Shown here piece by piece: positions 8,090-18,342 of a stretch of DNA of 29,839 bases. Source of the stretch: JBQTJJ01 sp052387235 (lineage in GTDB: Bacteria > Actinomycetota > Acidimicrobiia > Acidimicrobiales > GCA-2861595). How positions within the stretch are numbered: position 1 is the first letter of the stretch; each line of letters opens with the position of its first letter. Made by a program: the position numbers and the translations under genes. Where the stretch lies: assembly GCA_052387235.1 (NCBI GenBank), contig JBQTJJ010000087.1:1-29839 (forward strand). Reading direction: 5' to 3'. The notes under the pieces were generated by a model that saw only the letters and a program-made list of their open reading frames with translations, had not been told where the DNA came from and searched no databases.

Positions 8090-9094
8090 GTGCTACGGGC
8101 CACCTACGAGCTGGAGCCCCACGGGTCGGCCGAGGCGCTGGCGGTGGAGGCGTCGGTGGGCATGGCCGGCGGGCCCGAGTTCGTGCGGGCCAGGGTGGTC
8201 GACGAGCGTGACGGGAGGGCCGTGGTCGAGCTCTCCGAGGAGGCGCTGGGCGGGAGCCTGCCCATGCTCCTGTCGGCCCTGGTGGCCGGCGAGGCGATGG
8301 AGGCCAGGTCGCTCACCCGCTGCCGGCTGGTGGACCTGGAGGTGCCGGCCGGCCTCCTGCCGGGGCCCGCGTTCCCGGCCGCGGCCGACGTGAAGGTGGG
8401 AGCCATCGTGAAGCCCTCCCTCGGGCTCGGGCCGGCGGCGGTGGCCGAGGTGGTGGCGGCGGCGGCGGCCGGCGGGGCCCGCCTGGTGAAGGACGACGAG
8501 AAGCTGGGCGACCCGGCCTGGTGCCGGCTGGAGGAGCGGGTGGCGGCCGTGGCCTCGGTCGTCGACCCGTCGGTCGTCTACTGCGCCAACGTCACCGGCC
8601 CGGTGGAGGGGCTGGTGGCGAGGGCCCGGCGGGTCGTCGACCTGGGCGCCACCGGCGTGCTGGTGAACGCGTTCACCCTGGGCCTCGACGCGGTGCGGGC
8701 CCTCCGGGAGGCCGGCCTGGGCGTGCCCGTCTTCGCCCACCGGGTGGGCTCGGGCCCGTGGGCCCGCAACGAGCGCTTCGGGGTGGCCGGGTCCGTGCTG
8801 GCGCTGCTCACGCGCCTGGCCGGCGCCGACCACGTGATCGTCGGCGCCTTCGGCGGCAAGCTCTTCGAGTCGGACGCCGAGGTGCGGGCCCAGCTCGACG
8901 CGGTGCGCAGCCCGGTGGACGGCGTGCCGGCGCCGGTGGCGGTGCTGGGCGGTGGGCTCGGGCCGGACAACGCCCGGGCCCAGGTCGACGCGGCCGGGGG
9001 GTCGGGCCTGATGGTGCTGGTGGGCTCGGCCGCCCACCGCCACCCGGGCGGGCTGGAGGCCGGCGTGCGGGCCACCTGCGACGCGCTGTCGTGA
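8090..9094 (+). CDS. RuBisCO-like protein (form IV, RLP)
   Basis: About 334 residues. An N-terminal ferredoxin-like domain (ATYELEP, then GGSLPMLLSALVAGEA) leads into a TIM barrel. Against RuBisCO numbering: KPSLGL keeps K175 (here K108) but has Ser for K177; KDDE keeps the carbamylated Lys and metal ligands K201/D203/E204 (K134, D136, E137); HR keeps H294/R295 (H217, R218); GGKLF keeps the loop-6 K334 (K257). H327 and S379 are replaced by Ile and Gly. A carboxylase is therefore unlikely; known RLPs are enolases or isomerases of methionine-salvage intermediates. The gene is followed by mtnA. It is shorter than typical RuBisCO or RLP (about 400-450 residues), with a reduced N-terminal domain. 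GTG 8090 is chosen because it starts at the first family-like strand; GTG 8057, inside the hairpin, would add 11 residues. Confidence 0.85.
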   Translation: MLRATYELEPHGSAEALAVEASVGMAGGPEFVRARVVDERDGRAVVELSEEALGGSLPMLLSALVAGEAMEARSLTRCRLVDLEVPAGLLPGPAFPAAADVKVGAIVKPSLGLGPAAVAEVVAAAAAGGARLVKDDEKLGDPAWCRLEERVAAVASVVDPSVVYCANVTGPVEGLVARARRVVDLGATGVLVNAFTLGLDAVRALREAGLGVPVFAHRVGSGPWARNERFGVAGSVLALLTRLAGADHVIVGAFGGKLFESDAEVRAQLDAVRSPVDGVPAPVAVLGGGLGPDNARAQVDAAGGSGLMVLVGSAAHRHPGGLEAGVRATCDALS

Positions 9095-9099
9095 CCGTT

Positions 9100-9261
9100 G
9101 ATGGGATGGTGGACCGGTGACCGGCCCGGGAGGCCGGTCCATCCGGCACTCGCCGGTCCACCATCGGGATGGGATGGTGGACCGGTGACCGGCCCGGGAG
9201 GCCGGTCCATCCGGCACTCGCCGGTCCACCATCGGGATGGGATGGTGGACCGGTGACCGGC
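9100..9261. repeat. 68-bp tandem repeat (2.4 copies) with nested palindromes, running into mtnA
   Basis: Two identical 68-bp units (9100-9167, 9168-9235) and a 26-bp third partial unit (9236-9261). Each full unit has 13-bp arms gatggtggaccgg and ccggtccaccatc (9105-9117 with 9153-9165; 9173-9185 with 9221-9233) enclosing an inner 8-bp stem gaccggcc/ggccggtc. The third unit has only the left arm (9241-9253), which ends on the first base of the mtnA GTG start. Right arms can pair within a unit or with the next unit's left arm across a 7-nt loop. Confidence 0.95.
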
Positions 9262-10245
9262 GATCCGATCCCGCCCACCATCGAGTGGCTGGGCGACCGG
9301 GTGCGCCTCATCGACCAGCGCCGGCTGCCGGGCGAGCTGGTGTTCCTCGAGGCGGCCACCGTGGCCGAGCTGTGCACTGCCATCCGCACCCTGTCGGTGC
9401 GGGGCGCGCCGGCGCTGGGCGTGGCCGGCGCAATGGGGGTGGCCCTGGCGGCGGTCGCGGGCCAGGACCTGGACGAGGCCGCGGCCCGCCTGGTGGGCAC
9501 CCGGCCCACGGCCGTGAACCTGGCCTGGGGGGTGGCCCGGGCCCGGGCCGCGGCCGACCCGGTGGCGGAGGCCGTCGCCATGGCGTCCGAGGACGTGGCG
9601 CGCAACCGCCGCCTCGGGGCCCACGGCGCCGCCCTCGTCCCCGCCGGCGGGCAGGTCCTCACCCACTGCAACGCCGGCGCCCTGGCCTGCGCCGGCTTCG
9701 GCACCGCCCTCGGCGTCATCCGGTCCGCCTCGGTGCGCCACGTGTGGGTCGACGAGACCCGCCCGCTGCTCCAGGGCGCTCGCCTCACGGCATGGGAGCT
9801 GCAGCGGCTCGGGATCCCCGTCACCGTCATCCCCGACGCGCGGGCCGGGTCCCTCATGGCCGCCGGGGCGGTCGACTGCGTGGTGGTGGGCGCCGACCGG
9901 GTGGCGGCCAACGGCGACGTGGCCAACAAGGTGGGCACCTATCCGCTGGCCGTGCTGGCCCGCCACCACGGCGTGCCGTTCCTCGTGGCCGCGCCCACCT
10001 CCACCATCGACCTGGCCTGCCCCACCGGCGCCGGCATCCCCATCGAGCACCGGGAGGGGGGCGAGGTGAGCGAGCTGGCGGGACGCCGGCTCACTCCGGC
10101 CGGCGTGGAGGTGGACAACGCCGCCTTCGACGTCACGCCGGCCGCCCTGGTGGGCGCCATCGTCACCGAGGAGGGCGTGGCCGAGGCTCCCTACTCGGCT
10201 GCGCTGGCCGCCCTCGTGGCCGCGGCCGGGGGCACCCGCCCCTGA
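9253..10245 (+). CDS. mtnA: S-methyl-5-thioribose-1-phosphate isomerase
   Basis: A 330-residue protein of the eIF2B-alpha/MtnA fold. Visible motifs: SVRGAPALGVAGAMGVALA near residue 50, THCNAGALAC with the catalytic Cys (residue 139), WVDETRPLLQGARLTAWEL, and GADRVAANGDVANKVGTY with the catalytic Asp (residue 215). It converts 5-methylthioribose-1-phosphate to 5-methylthioribulose-1-phosphate in the methionine salvage or MTA shunt pathways. GTG 9253 is the best start because the motif-bearing protein begins right after it (TGDPIPPTIEWLGD); an in-frame ATG at 9169 would translate the DNA repeat. The gene follows the RLP gene, whose product probably acts on the MtnA product or a derivative. No mtnP, mtnB, mtnC or cupin gene is present in the window. 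Confidence 0.93.
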   Translation: MTGDPIPPTIEWLGDRVRLIDQRRLPGELVFLEAATVAELCTAIRTLSVRGAPALGVAGAMGVALAAVAGQDLDEAAARLVGTRPTAVNLAWGVARARAAADPVAEAVAMASEDVARNRRLGAHGAALVPAGGQVLTHCNAGALACAGFGTALGVIRSASVRHVWVDETRPLLQGARLTAWELQRLGIPVTVIPDARAGSLMAAGAVDCVVVGADRVAANGDVANKVGTYPLAVLARHHGVPFLVAAPTSTIDLACPTGAGIPIEHREGGEVSELAGRRLTPAGVEVDNAAFDVTPAALVGAIVTEEGVAEAPYSAALAALVAAAGGTRP

Positions 10246-10269
10246 CGCCGGCGCCGGCCGCCCACCCGC

Positions 10270-10887
10270 GTGTCACACCCACCCGGCAGGCTGGACCCCG
10301 TGCTCCTGCCCACCGCGTGCCCTGCGTGCGGGGCCCTCGGCCCCGCGCCGTGCACGGCGTGCCGGGCGCGGGTGCGGCCGGCGCCGGCGCTGCCGCCGCC
10401 GCCCGGCGTGGACTGGTGCGCGGTGCTGCTCGCCTACGAGGGGGTGGGGCGCGAGGTGGTGGCCCGCCTCAAGTACCGCAACGCCCGCTCGGCCCTGCCA
10501 TGGCTGGCCGCGGGCATGGCGGCCCTGGCCACCGGCGCCGGCGCCAGCGCGGTCGACGTCGTCACGTGGGTCCCCACCACCGGCGCCCGCCGGCGGGCGC
10601 GCGGGTTCGACCAGGGCCGGTTGCTGGCGGAGGCGGTGGCCCGCCGGCTGGGCCTGCCGTGCCGCGCCCTCCTGCGCCGGCTCCCGGGCCCGCCCCAGAC
10701 CGGCGCCGGCCGCGCCGCCCGCCTCCGCGGCCCCCGCCTGGCCATCCGCACCGGCCGGTCGCCCGCCGGCGTCCTGCTGGTGGACGACGTCGTCACCACC
10801 GGCGCCACCCTGGCTGCAGCGGCCGGATCCCTGCGCGCCGCCGGCGCCCTCCATGTGGGCGCGGTGGCCGCGGCCCGCCGGCGGTGA
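10270..10887 (+). CDS. comF: ComF-family phosphoribosyltransferase-like protein
   Basis: A 205-residue protein with an N-terminal zinc-finger-like pair (CPAC, CTAC, residues 16-34) and a type I phosphoribosyltransferase core: ARGFDQGRLLAEAVARRLG near residue 113 and the PRPP-binding loop VLLVDDVVTTGATL near residue 165. ComF proteins are needed for natural transformation in some bacteria and act with late DNA-uptake steps; outside competent species their role is uncertain. In mycobacteria a comF-like gene (Rv3242c) lies next to hpf and secA, and the same order is seen here. GTG 10270 was used; a second in-frame GTG at 10300 would also keep the zinc finger. A roughly 360-nt gene-free region follows. 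Confidence 0.87.
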   Translation: MSHPPGRLDPVLLPTACPACGALGPAPCTACRARVRPAPALPPPPGVDWCAVLLAYEGVGREVVARLKYRNARSALPWLAAGMAALATGAGASAVDVVTWVPTTGARRRARGFDQGRLLAEAVARRLGLPCRALLRRLPGPPQTGAGRAARLRGPRLAIRTGRSPAGVLLVDDVVTTGATLAAAAGSLRAAGALHVGAVAAARRR

Positions 10888-10932
10888 CGGCGGGAAAGAG
10901 GTGGTGGTCCCAGGGGGACGAACCGGACGGCG

Positions 10933-10938
10933 TACACT
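10933..10938 (+). promoter_or_regulatory. Putative -10 box for the raiA-type RNA/hpf transcript
   Basis: TACACT followed by 6 nt (gaccgc) to A10945, the expected first transcribed base. No strong -35 is seen. It is the only good TANNNT box early in the comF-hpf gap. Confidence 0.45.
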
Positions 10939-10944
10939 GACCGC

Positions 10945-11129
10945 ATGGGCCGTGTGCGGGTCTGTGGTTGAAAGTCGATGCCAGCCGCAGGCAAAGCGAC
11001 CCACGTAAGGCAACCCTTCGTTGCTGAGCATGGTGCGGTTTAGAGGTAAGCCCTGCCCGCTCGTGCGCCGATCGGCGGTGCACGGCGGAGAAGAGGCGAA
11101 GCGCGCGTTCCCAGCCGGTGCGGGGCCAT
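10945..11129 (+). ncRNA. Candidate raiA-motif structured RNA upstream of hpf
   Basis: The 358-nt gap 10888-11245 between comF and hpf holds no plausible gene. It is less GC-rich and less codon-like than the surrounding DNA, with stretches such as ttgctgagcatggtgcggtt and tagaggtaag. A small stem gcaac/gttgc (11010-11014 with 11020-11024) is visible, and the ends 10945-10951 and 11124-11129 can pair with one bulge (ATGG.CC with GGCCAT), giving a closed domain of about 185 nt. The raiA RNA motif is a conserved bacterial ncRNA class of roughly this size, known from Firmicutes and Actinobacteria and often placed upstream of raiA/hpf. I do not recall its consensus well enough to confirm a match; the call rests on position, size and lack of coding. 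The remainder to 11245 would be the hpf leader. Confidence 0.5.
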
Positions 11130-11245
11130 CCGGCCGCCACCGCTGTGCGTGTCACCCTCTCGGCAGGCGAGTGTGGGGTCAAAGACCAGGTCAGCCGCGC
11201 ACGGCCCACACCATCCCGGTCACCCGTCGAGCCGAGAGGAGTTCC

Positions 11246-11812
11246 GTGGAGATCACGATCCAGGGCCGCAACGTCGAGGTGTCGGACTCCCTCCGGGCCA
11301 CCGTCGACGACAAGCTCACCCGCCTGGTCCGCTTCCTCGAGGGCATGGAGCGGGCCGAGGTGCGCTTCCTCGAGGAGCGCAACCCCCGCATCGCCGAGAA
11401 GGAGGTGTGCGAGGTCACGATGCACGGGCACGGCCACGTGGTGCGGGCCCGGGCCACCGCCACCGACACCTTCGCCGCCGTCGACCGGGTCGTCGACAAG
11501 CTCGAGCACCGCATCGAGAAGCTCAAGGGCAAGCTGAACGGCCGCTCCCATCCCCGCCGGCACGCGCCCGACGGCGCCGCCACCGCCAACGGGGTGCCCT
11601 TCGACGCCCTGGAGGCCGACGCCGAGGACGACCATCCGAGGATCGTCCGGACCAAGCAGTTCGCCATCAAGCCGATGACCCCCGAGGAGGCGGCGCTCCA
11701 GATGGAGCTGCTCAGCCACGACTTCTTCCTCTTCACCAATGCCGACACCGGCACCGCCGCCGTGGTCTATCGACGCAAGGACGGGCATATCGGGCTCATC
11801 GACGGTGCGTAG
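11246..11812 (+). CDS. hpf: Ribosome hibernation promoting factor, long form
   Basis: A 188-residue protein starting at GTG 11246 behind a clear Shine-Dalgarno (GAGAGGAG). The N-terminal RaiA/YfiA domain (residues 1-100) has ITIQGRNVEVSDSLRATVDDKL and the basic HRIEKLKGKLNGR helix that contacts 16S rRNA. A linker leads to the C-terminal dimerisation domain (residues 130-188) with RTKQFAIKPMTPEEAALQME and VVYRRKDGHIGLI. The two domains together define long HPF, which pairs 70S ribosomes into 100S dimers in stationary phase or stress. In mycobacteria the hpf-like gene also lies near secA1. The long upstream region with a possible raiA RNA suggests leader-level control. Confidence 0.95.
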   Translation: MEITIQGRNVEVSDSLRATVDDKLTRLVRFLEGMERAEVRFLEERNPRIAEKEVCEVTMHGHGHVVRARATATDTFAAVDRVVDKLEHRIEKLKGKLNGRSHPRRHAPDGAATANGVPFDALEADAEDDHPRIVRTKQFAIKPMTPEEAALQMELLSHDFFLFTNADTGTAAVVYRRKDGHIGLIDGA

Positions 11813-11909
11813 CTGCCGATGAACAGGGGCAGGCAGGTCGGTTCCGCCACCCGGCGGCCGCCGAAGCACGGACAGCAGGTGGGGCGACCCACCGAGGAGG
11901 ACGACGAGG

Positions 11910-12605
11910 GTGTCTGACATCGATCGGGTGGCGCCCGCAGAGGTCATCCGCGTGCTCATCGCGGACGACCAGGCCCTGTTCCGGCGCGGCCTGTTCGTCG
12001 TGCTGGGCACCGAGGACGGGGTCGAGGTGGTCGCCGAGGCCGAGAACGGCCTGGAGGCGATCGAGAAGGCCCGGGAGCTGGCGCCCGACGTCGTGCTCAT
12101 GGACGTGCGCATGCCCAAGGCCAACGGCATCGAGGCCGCGGCCCAGATCAGGGCCGACCTGCCGTCCACCAAGATCCTCATGCTCACGGTGAGCGACGAG
12201 GAGGAGGACCTCTACGAGGCCATCAAGGCGGGAGCCAACGGCTACCTCCTGAAGGAGATCTCGGTGGAGGAGGTGGCCGAGGCCATCAGGGCCGTGATGC
12301 AGGGCCAGAGCCTCATCTCGCCGTCCATGGCGTCCAAGCTCCTGAGCGAGTTCAACGCCCTGGTGCGCCGCGCCGAGGACCGCCAGCAGTTCCCGGCCCC
12401 CGCCCTCACCAACCGTGAGATCGAGGTCCTGCGCCTGGTGGCCAAGGGGATGAGCAACCGGGAGATCGCCGAGGAGCTCTACATCTCGGAGAACACGGTG
12501 AAGAACCACGTGCGCAACATCCTGGAGAAGCTGCACCTCCACAACCGGATGGAGGCCGTGATCTACGCCGTCAAGGAGCGCCTGCTCGACATCCGCGAGG
12601 CGTAA
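11910..12605 (+). CDS. NarL/FixJ-type response regulator (orphan)
   Basis: A 231-residue two-domain regulator. The receiver domain (residues 12-130) has the acidic pair DD (IADDQALFRRG), the phosphoacceptor Asp in VVLMDVRMPKANG, the switch Thr in MLTVSDEE and the Lys of YLLKE. The LuxR-type DNA-binding domain (165-225) has LTNREIEVLRLVAKGMSNREIAEELYIS across its helix-turn-helix, then ENTVKNHVRNILEKL. Phosphorylation at the receiver is expected to promote dimerisation and DNA binding. GTG 11910 follows GAGGAGGA with good spacing. No sensor kinase lies beside it, so its partner is elsewhere. It stands between hpf and secA, where mtrAB-type genes occur in some actinobacteria, but it is not an MtrA (OmpR-type). 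Confidence 0.93.
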   Translation: MSDIDRVAPAEVIRVLIADDQALFRRGLFVVLGTEDGVEVVAEAENGLEAIEKARELAPDVVLMDVRMPKANGIEAAAQIRADLPSTKILMLTVSDEEEDLYEAIKAGANGYLLKEISVEEVAEAIRAVMQGQSLISPSMASKLLSEFNALVRRAEDRQQFPAPALTNREIEVLRLVAKGMSNREIAEELYISENTVKNHVRNILEKLHLHNRMEAVIYAVKERLLDIREA

Positions 12606-12637
12606 GCCTGCCGGGCACCCTGCCCCGCCTCCGGTCG

Positions 12638-12643
12638 TAGGAT
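12638..12643 (+). promoter_or_regulatory. Putative -10 box of secA
   Basis: TAGGAT lies 9 nt before ATG 12653, the same spacing as the pmm box at 4107. No Shine-Dalgarno precedes the ATG, which fits a nearly leaderless message. No clear -35. Confidence 0.45.
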
Positions 12644-12652
12644 GGCTGGGCC

Positions 12653-15403
<2,751 letters not shown>

Positions 15404-15413
15404 CCCCCCTCCC

Positions 15414-16520
<1,107 letters not shown>

Positions 16521-16571
16521 CCTGCCCCCGGGAGCGTCCTTCCGCTTCATGCGACGCCGCCCGCCTCCCTC

Positions 16572-17258
16572 ATGATCAAGCTCGAGAATGTCACCAAGGC
16601 GTACAAGGGCAGCACTGTCGCGCTGCGCGACTGCTCGGTCGACCTCCAGAAGGGCGAGTTCGCCTTCCTGGTGGGCCCGTCCGGGTCGGGGAAGTCCACC
16701 TTCCTGCGCCTGCTCACCAAGGAGGAGGAGCCCGACCGCGGCCGCATCTGGGTGGCGGGCAAGGACATCGGCCAGCTCAGCCACTGGAAGGTCCCGTACC
16801 TGCGCCGCAACATCGGTTGCATCTTCCAGGACTTCAAGCTCCTGCCCAACAAGTCGGTGTACGAGAACGTCGCCTTCGCCCTGGAGGTGATCGGCCGCCC
16901 CCGGCACGTGGTGTCCTCCCAGGTGCCGCAGATCCTCGACCTGGTGGGCCTGTCCAAGAAGATGGGGAACAAGCCCAACGAGCTGTCCGGTGGCGAGCAG
17001 CAGCGCGTGTCGATCGCCCGCGCCTTCGTCAACCGTCCCCTCATCCTGCTGGCGGATGAGCCCACCGGGAACCTCGACCCCAACACCACCATGGGCATCA
17101 TGCGCCTGCTGGACCGGATCAACCGCACCGGCACCACGGTGGTGATGGCCACCCACGATCAGGGGATCGTCGACTCCATGCGCCGGCGCGTGATCGAGCT
17201 GGACCGCGGCACCGTGGTGCGCGACCAGGCCCGCGGCGTCTACGGCTACGGGACGTGA
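16572..17258 (+). CDS. ftsE: Cell-division ABC transporter ATPase FtsE
   Basis: A 228-residue ABC ATPase. Walker A GPSGSGKSTF is near residue 36, the Q-loop in IFQDFKLLPNKSVYENV near 86, the signature LSGGEQQRVSIARA near 139, Walker B LILLADEPTGNLDP near 160 and the switch His in MATHD near 195. FtsE pairs with FtsX at the division site and transmits ATP-driven change to periplasmic peptidoglycan hydrolases; it is not known to move a substrate. ATG 16572 begins at the usual MIKLENVTKAY start. The ftsX gene follows after 141 nt, unusually far for this pair; the gap contains a GC palindrome and a doubtful small frame. Confidence 0.97.
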   Translation: MIKLENVTKAYKGSTVALRDCSVDLQKGEFAFLVGPSGSGKSTFLRLLTKEEEPDRGRIWVAGKDIGQLSHWKVPYLRRNIGCIFQDFKLLPNKSVYENVAFALEVIGRPRHVVSSQVPQILDLVGLSKKMGNKPNELSGGEQQRVSIARAFVNRPLILLADEPTGNLDPNTTMGIMRLLDRINRTGTTVVMATHDQGIVDSMRRRVIELDRGTVVRDQARGVYGYGT

Positions 17259-17334
17259 GGACCCAGGCCACTCCGCCGGCCGACGAGCGCAGGGCGCAGG
17301 GCGACACGGCCCGGGACCGCGACGCGGCCTCCTC

Positions 17335-17360
17335 CCGCCGGCGCCGGCCGGCGCCGGCGG
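17335..17360. repeat. 26-bp perfect GC palindrome between ftsE and ftsX
   Basis: Left half ccgccggcgccgg and right half ccggcgccggcgg are exact reverse complements without a spacer. It lies in the 141-nt gap 17259-17399. In RNA it could form an 11-bp hairpin with a 4-nt loop, able to reduce readthrough from ftsE to ftsX. No T-tract follows. Confidence 0.6.
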
Positions 17361-17399
17361 CAGGTGGCCGGCGTGGTGGATGAGGAGGATCGCTGACCG

Positions 17400-18281
17400 A
17401 TGGCCCTGAGCCTCGACTACGTGGTGCGGGAGACGGCCGGCAACCTGCGGCGCAACCTGCTCATGACGGCCGCCGCCGTGCTCACGGTGGCGGTGTCCCT
17501 GTCGCTGGTGGGCGGCGCCCTCCTGCTCAAGCAGGGGGTGTCCAAGGCGAGCCTGCAGTGGCGGGGCGGGGTGGAGCTGTCCGTGTTCATGCTCCCCGAC
17601 GCCACGCCTGAGCAGAGCGAGGCGGTGGAGCGCGAGCTGTCGCAGATGCCCGAGGTGAAGAAGTTCACCTTCGTCGATCAGAACGCGGCGTTCGAGGAGT
17701 TCAAGGAGATGTTCGCCAACTCCCCCGACCTGGTGGAGAGCGTGGAGCCCAAGGACCTGCCGCCTTCCTACCGGGTCGTCCCCAAGCGGGCCGAGTTCGT
17801 CGACGTGGTGGGCGACCGCTTCGACAAGCGGCCCGGCGTGAAGGAGGTCGTGTTCGCCCGCGACGTCGTCGACACGCTCCTCAAGGTCACCCGCGCCCTG
17901 CAGATCGGGATCGTGTCGGTGGCGGGCGTGCTGCTGCTGTCCGCCGTGCTGCTCATCCTCAACACCATCCAGATGGCAATCTTCGCCCGCCGGCGCGAGG
18001 TGGCCGTGATGAAGCTGGTGGGCGCCACCAACTGGTTCATCCGCATCCCGTTCATGCTGGAGGGGATGGTCCAGGGCGTGGTGGGTGCCACCGCCGCCTT
18101 CGCGGTGGTGGCCCTGGTTCGCAACCTGCTGGCCGGCGCGGTGGGTGAGAACACGCTCGGCAACCAGCTCCTGCCCCCGGCCAGCGACGTGATCGGTACC
18201 GGCCTGTTCGTGCTGTTCGCCGGCGCGGTGATCGGCGCTGTCGGGTCCGCCTTCGCCGTCCGCCGCTTCCTCGACGTCTAG
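17400..18281 (+). CDS. ftsX: Cell-division protein FtsX
   Basis: A 293-residue membrane protein with the FtsX layout: cytoplasmic N terminus LDYVVRETAGNLRRN, first membrane helix (about 20-42), a roughly 130-residue extracytoplasmic loop, then three helices (about 173-193, 223-245, 262-283) and the conserved RRREVAVMKLVGATNWFIR coupling segment. FtsX anchors FtsE and uses its large loop to bind and switch on a coiled-coil peptidoglycan hydrolase. The start ATG 17400 follows GAGGAGG about 11 nt upstream. The next gene on the same strand encodes exactly such a coiled-coil M23 protein, so the pair probably works together at the septum. Confidence 0.96.
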   Translation: MALSLDYVVRETAGNLRRNLLMTAAAVLTVAVSLSLVGGALLLKQGVSKASLQWRGGVELSVFMLPDATPEQSEAVERELSQMPEVKKFTFVDQNAAFEEFKEMFANSPDLVESVEPKDLPPSYRVVPKRAEFVDVVGDRFDKRPGVKEVVFARDVVDTLLKVTRALQIGIVSVAGVLLLSAVLLILNTIQMAIFARRREVAVMKLVGATNWFIRIPFMLEGMVQGVVGATAAFAVVALVRNLLAGAVGENTLGNQLLPPASDVIGTGLFVLFAGAVIGAVGSAFAVRRFLDV

Positions 18282-18308
18282 AAACGGGCGCAACCGGGCC
18301 ATTCGCCC

Positions 18309-18335
18309 TCAAGGTCGGCCCTGAGGCGCCGATCC
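18309..18335 (+). promoter_or_regulatory. Sigma-28 (FliA/WhiG)-type promoter upstream of the M23 peptidase
   Basis: TCAAGGTC (18309-18316), 11-nt spacer, GCCGATCC (18328-18335), matching the sigma-28 layout TAAAGTTT-N11-GCCGATAA. It shares AAGGTCGGC and GCGCCGATC with the site at 585-612. The GTG start at 18343 is 7 nt after the -10, so the message could be leaderless. It lies in the 61-nt gap after ftsX and could uncouple the peptidase from ftsEX transcription. Confidence 0.5.
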
Positions 18336-18342
18336 TCCAGGG

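Noticed and set aside
8090..9094. True carboxylating RuBisCO
   Set aside because: K177, H327 and S379 equivalents are missing and the protein is too short; mtnA context favours a form IV RLP.
9169..9252. Longer mtnA start at ATG 9169
   Set aside because: It would translate the tandem DNA repeat into a low-complexity leader not seen in MtnA; family similarity begins just after GTG 9253.
9100..9261. CRISPR array
   Set aside because: The 68-bp units are directly contiguous without unique spacers, and no cas gene is present.
10945..10971. Eight-codon leaderless peptide (ATG at 10945 to TGA)
   Set aside because: Fits the -10 spacing, but so short that chance is likely; the region is better explained as structured RNA.
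11046..11073. Third sigma-28-like site (TAAG, 17 nt, GCCGATCG) upstream of hpf
   Set aside because: Weaker -35, spacing one nt too long, and it lacks the AAGGTCGGC/GCGCCGATC core shared by the other two.
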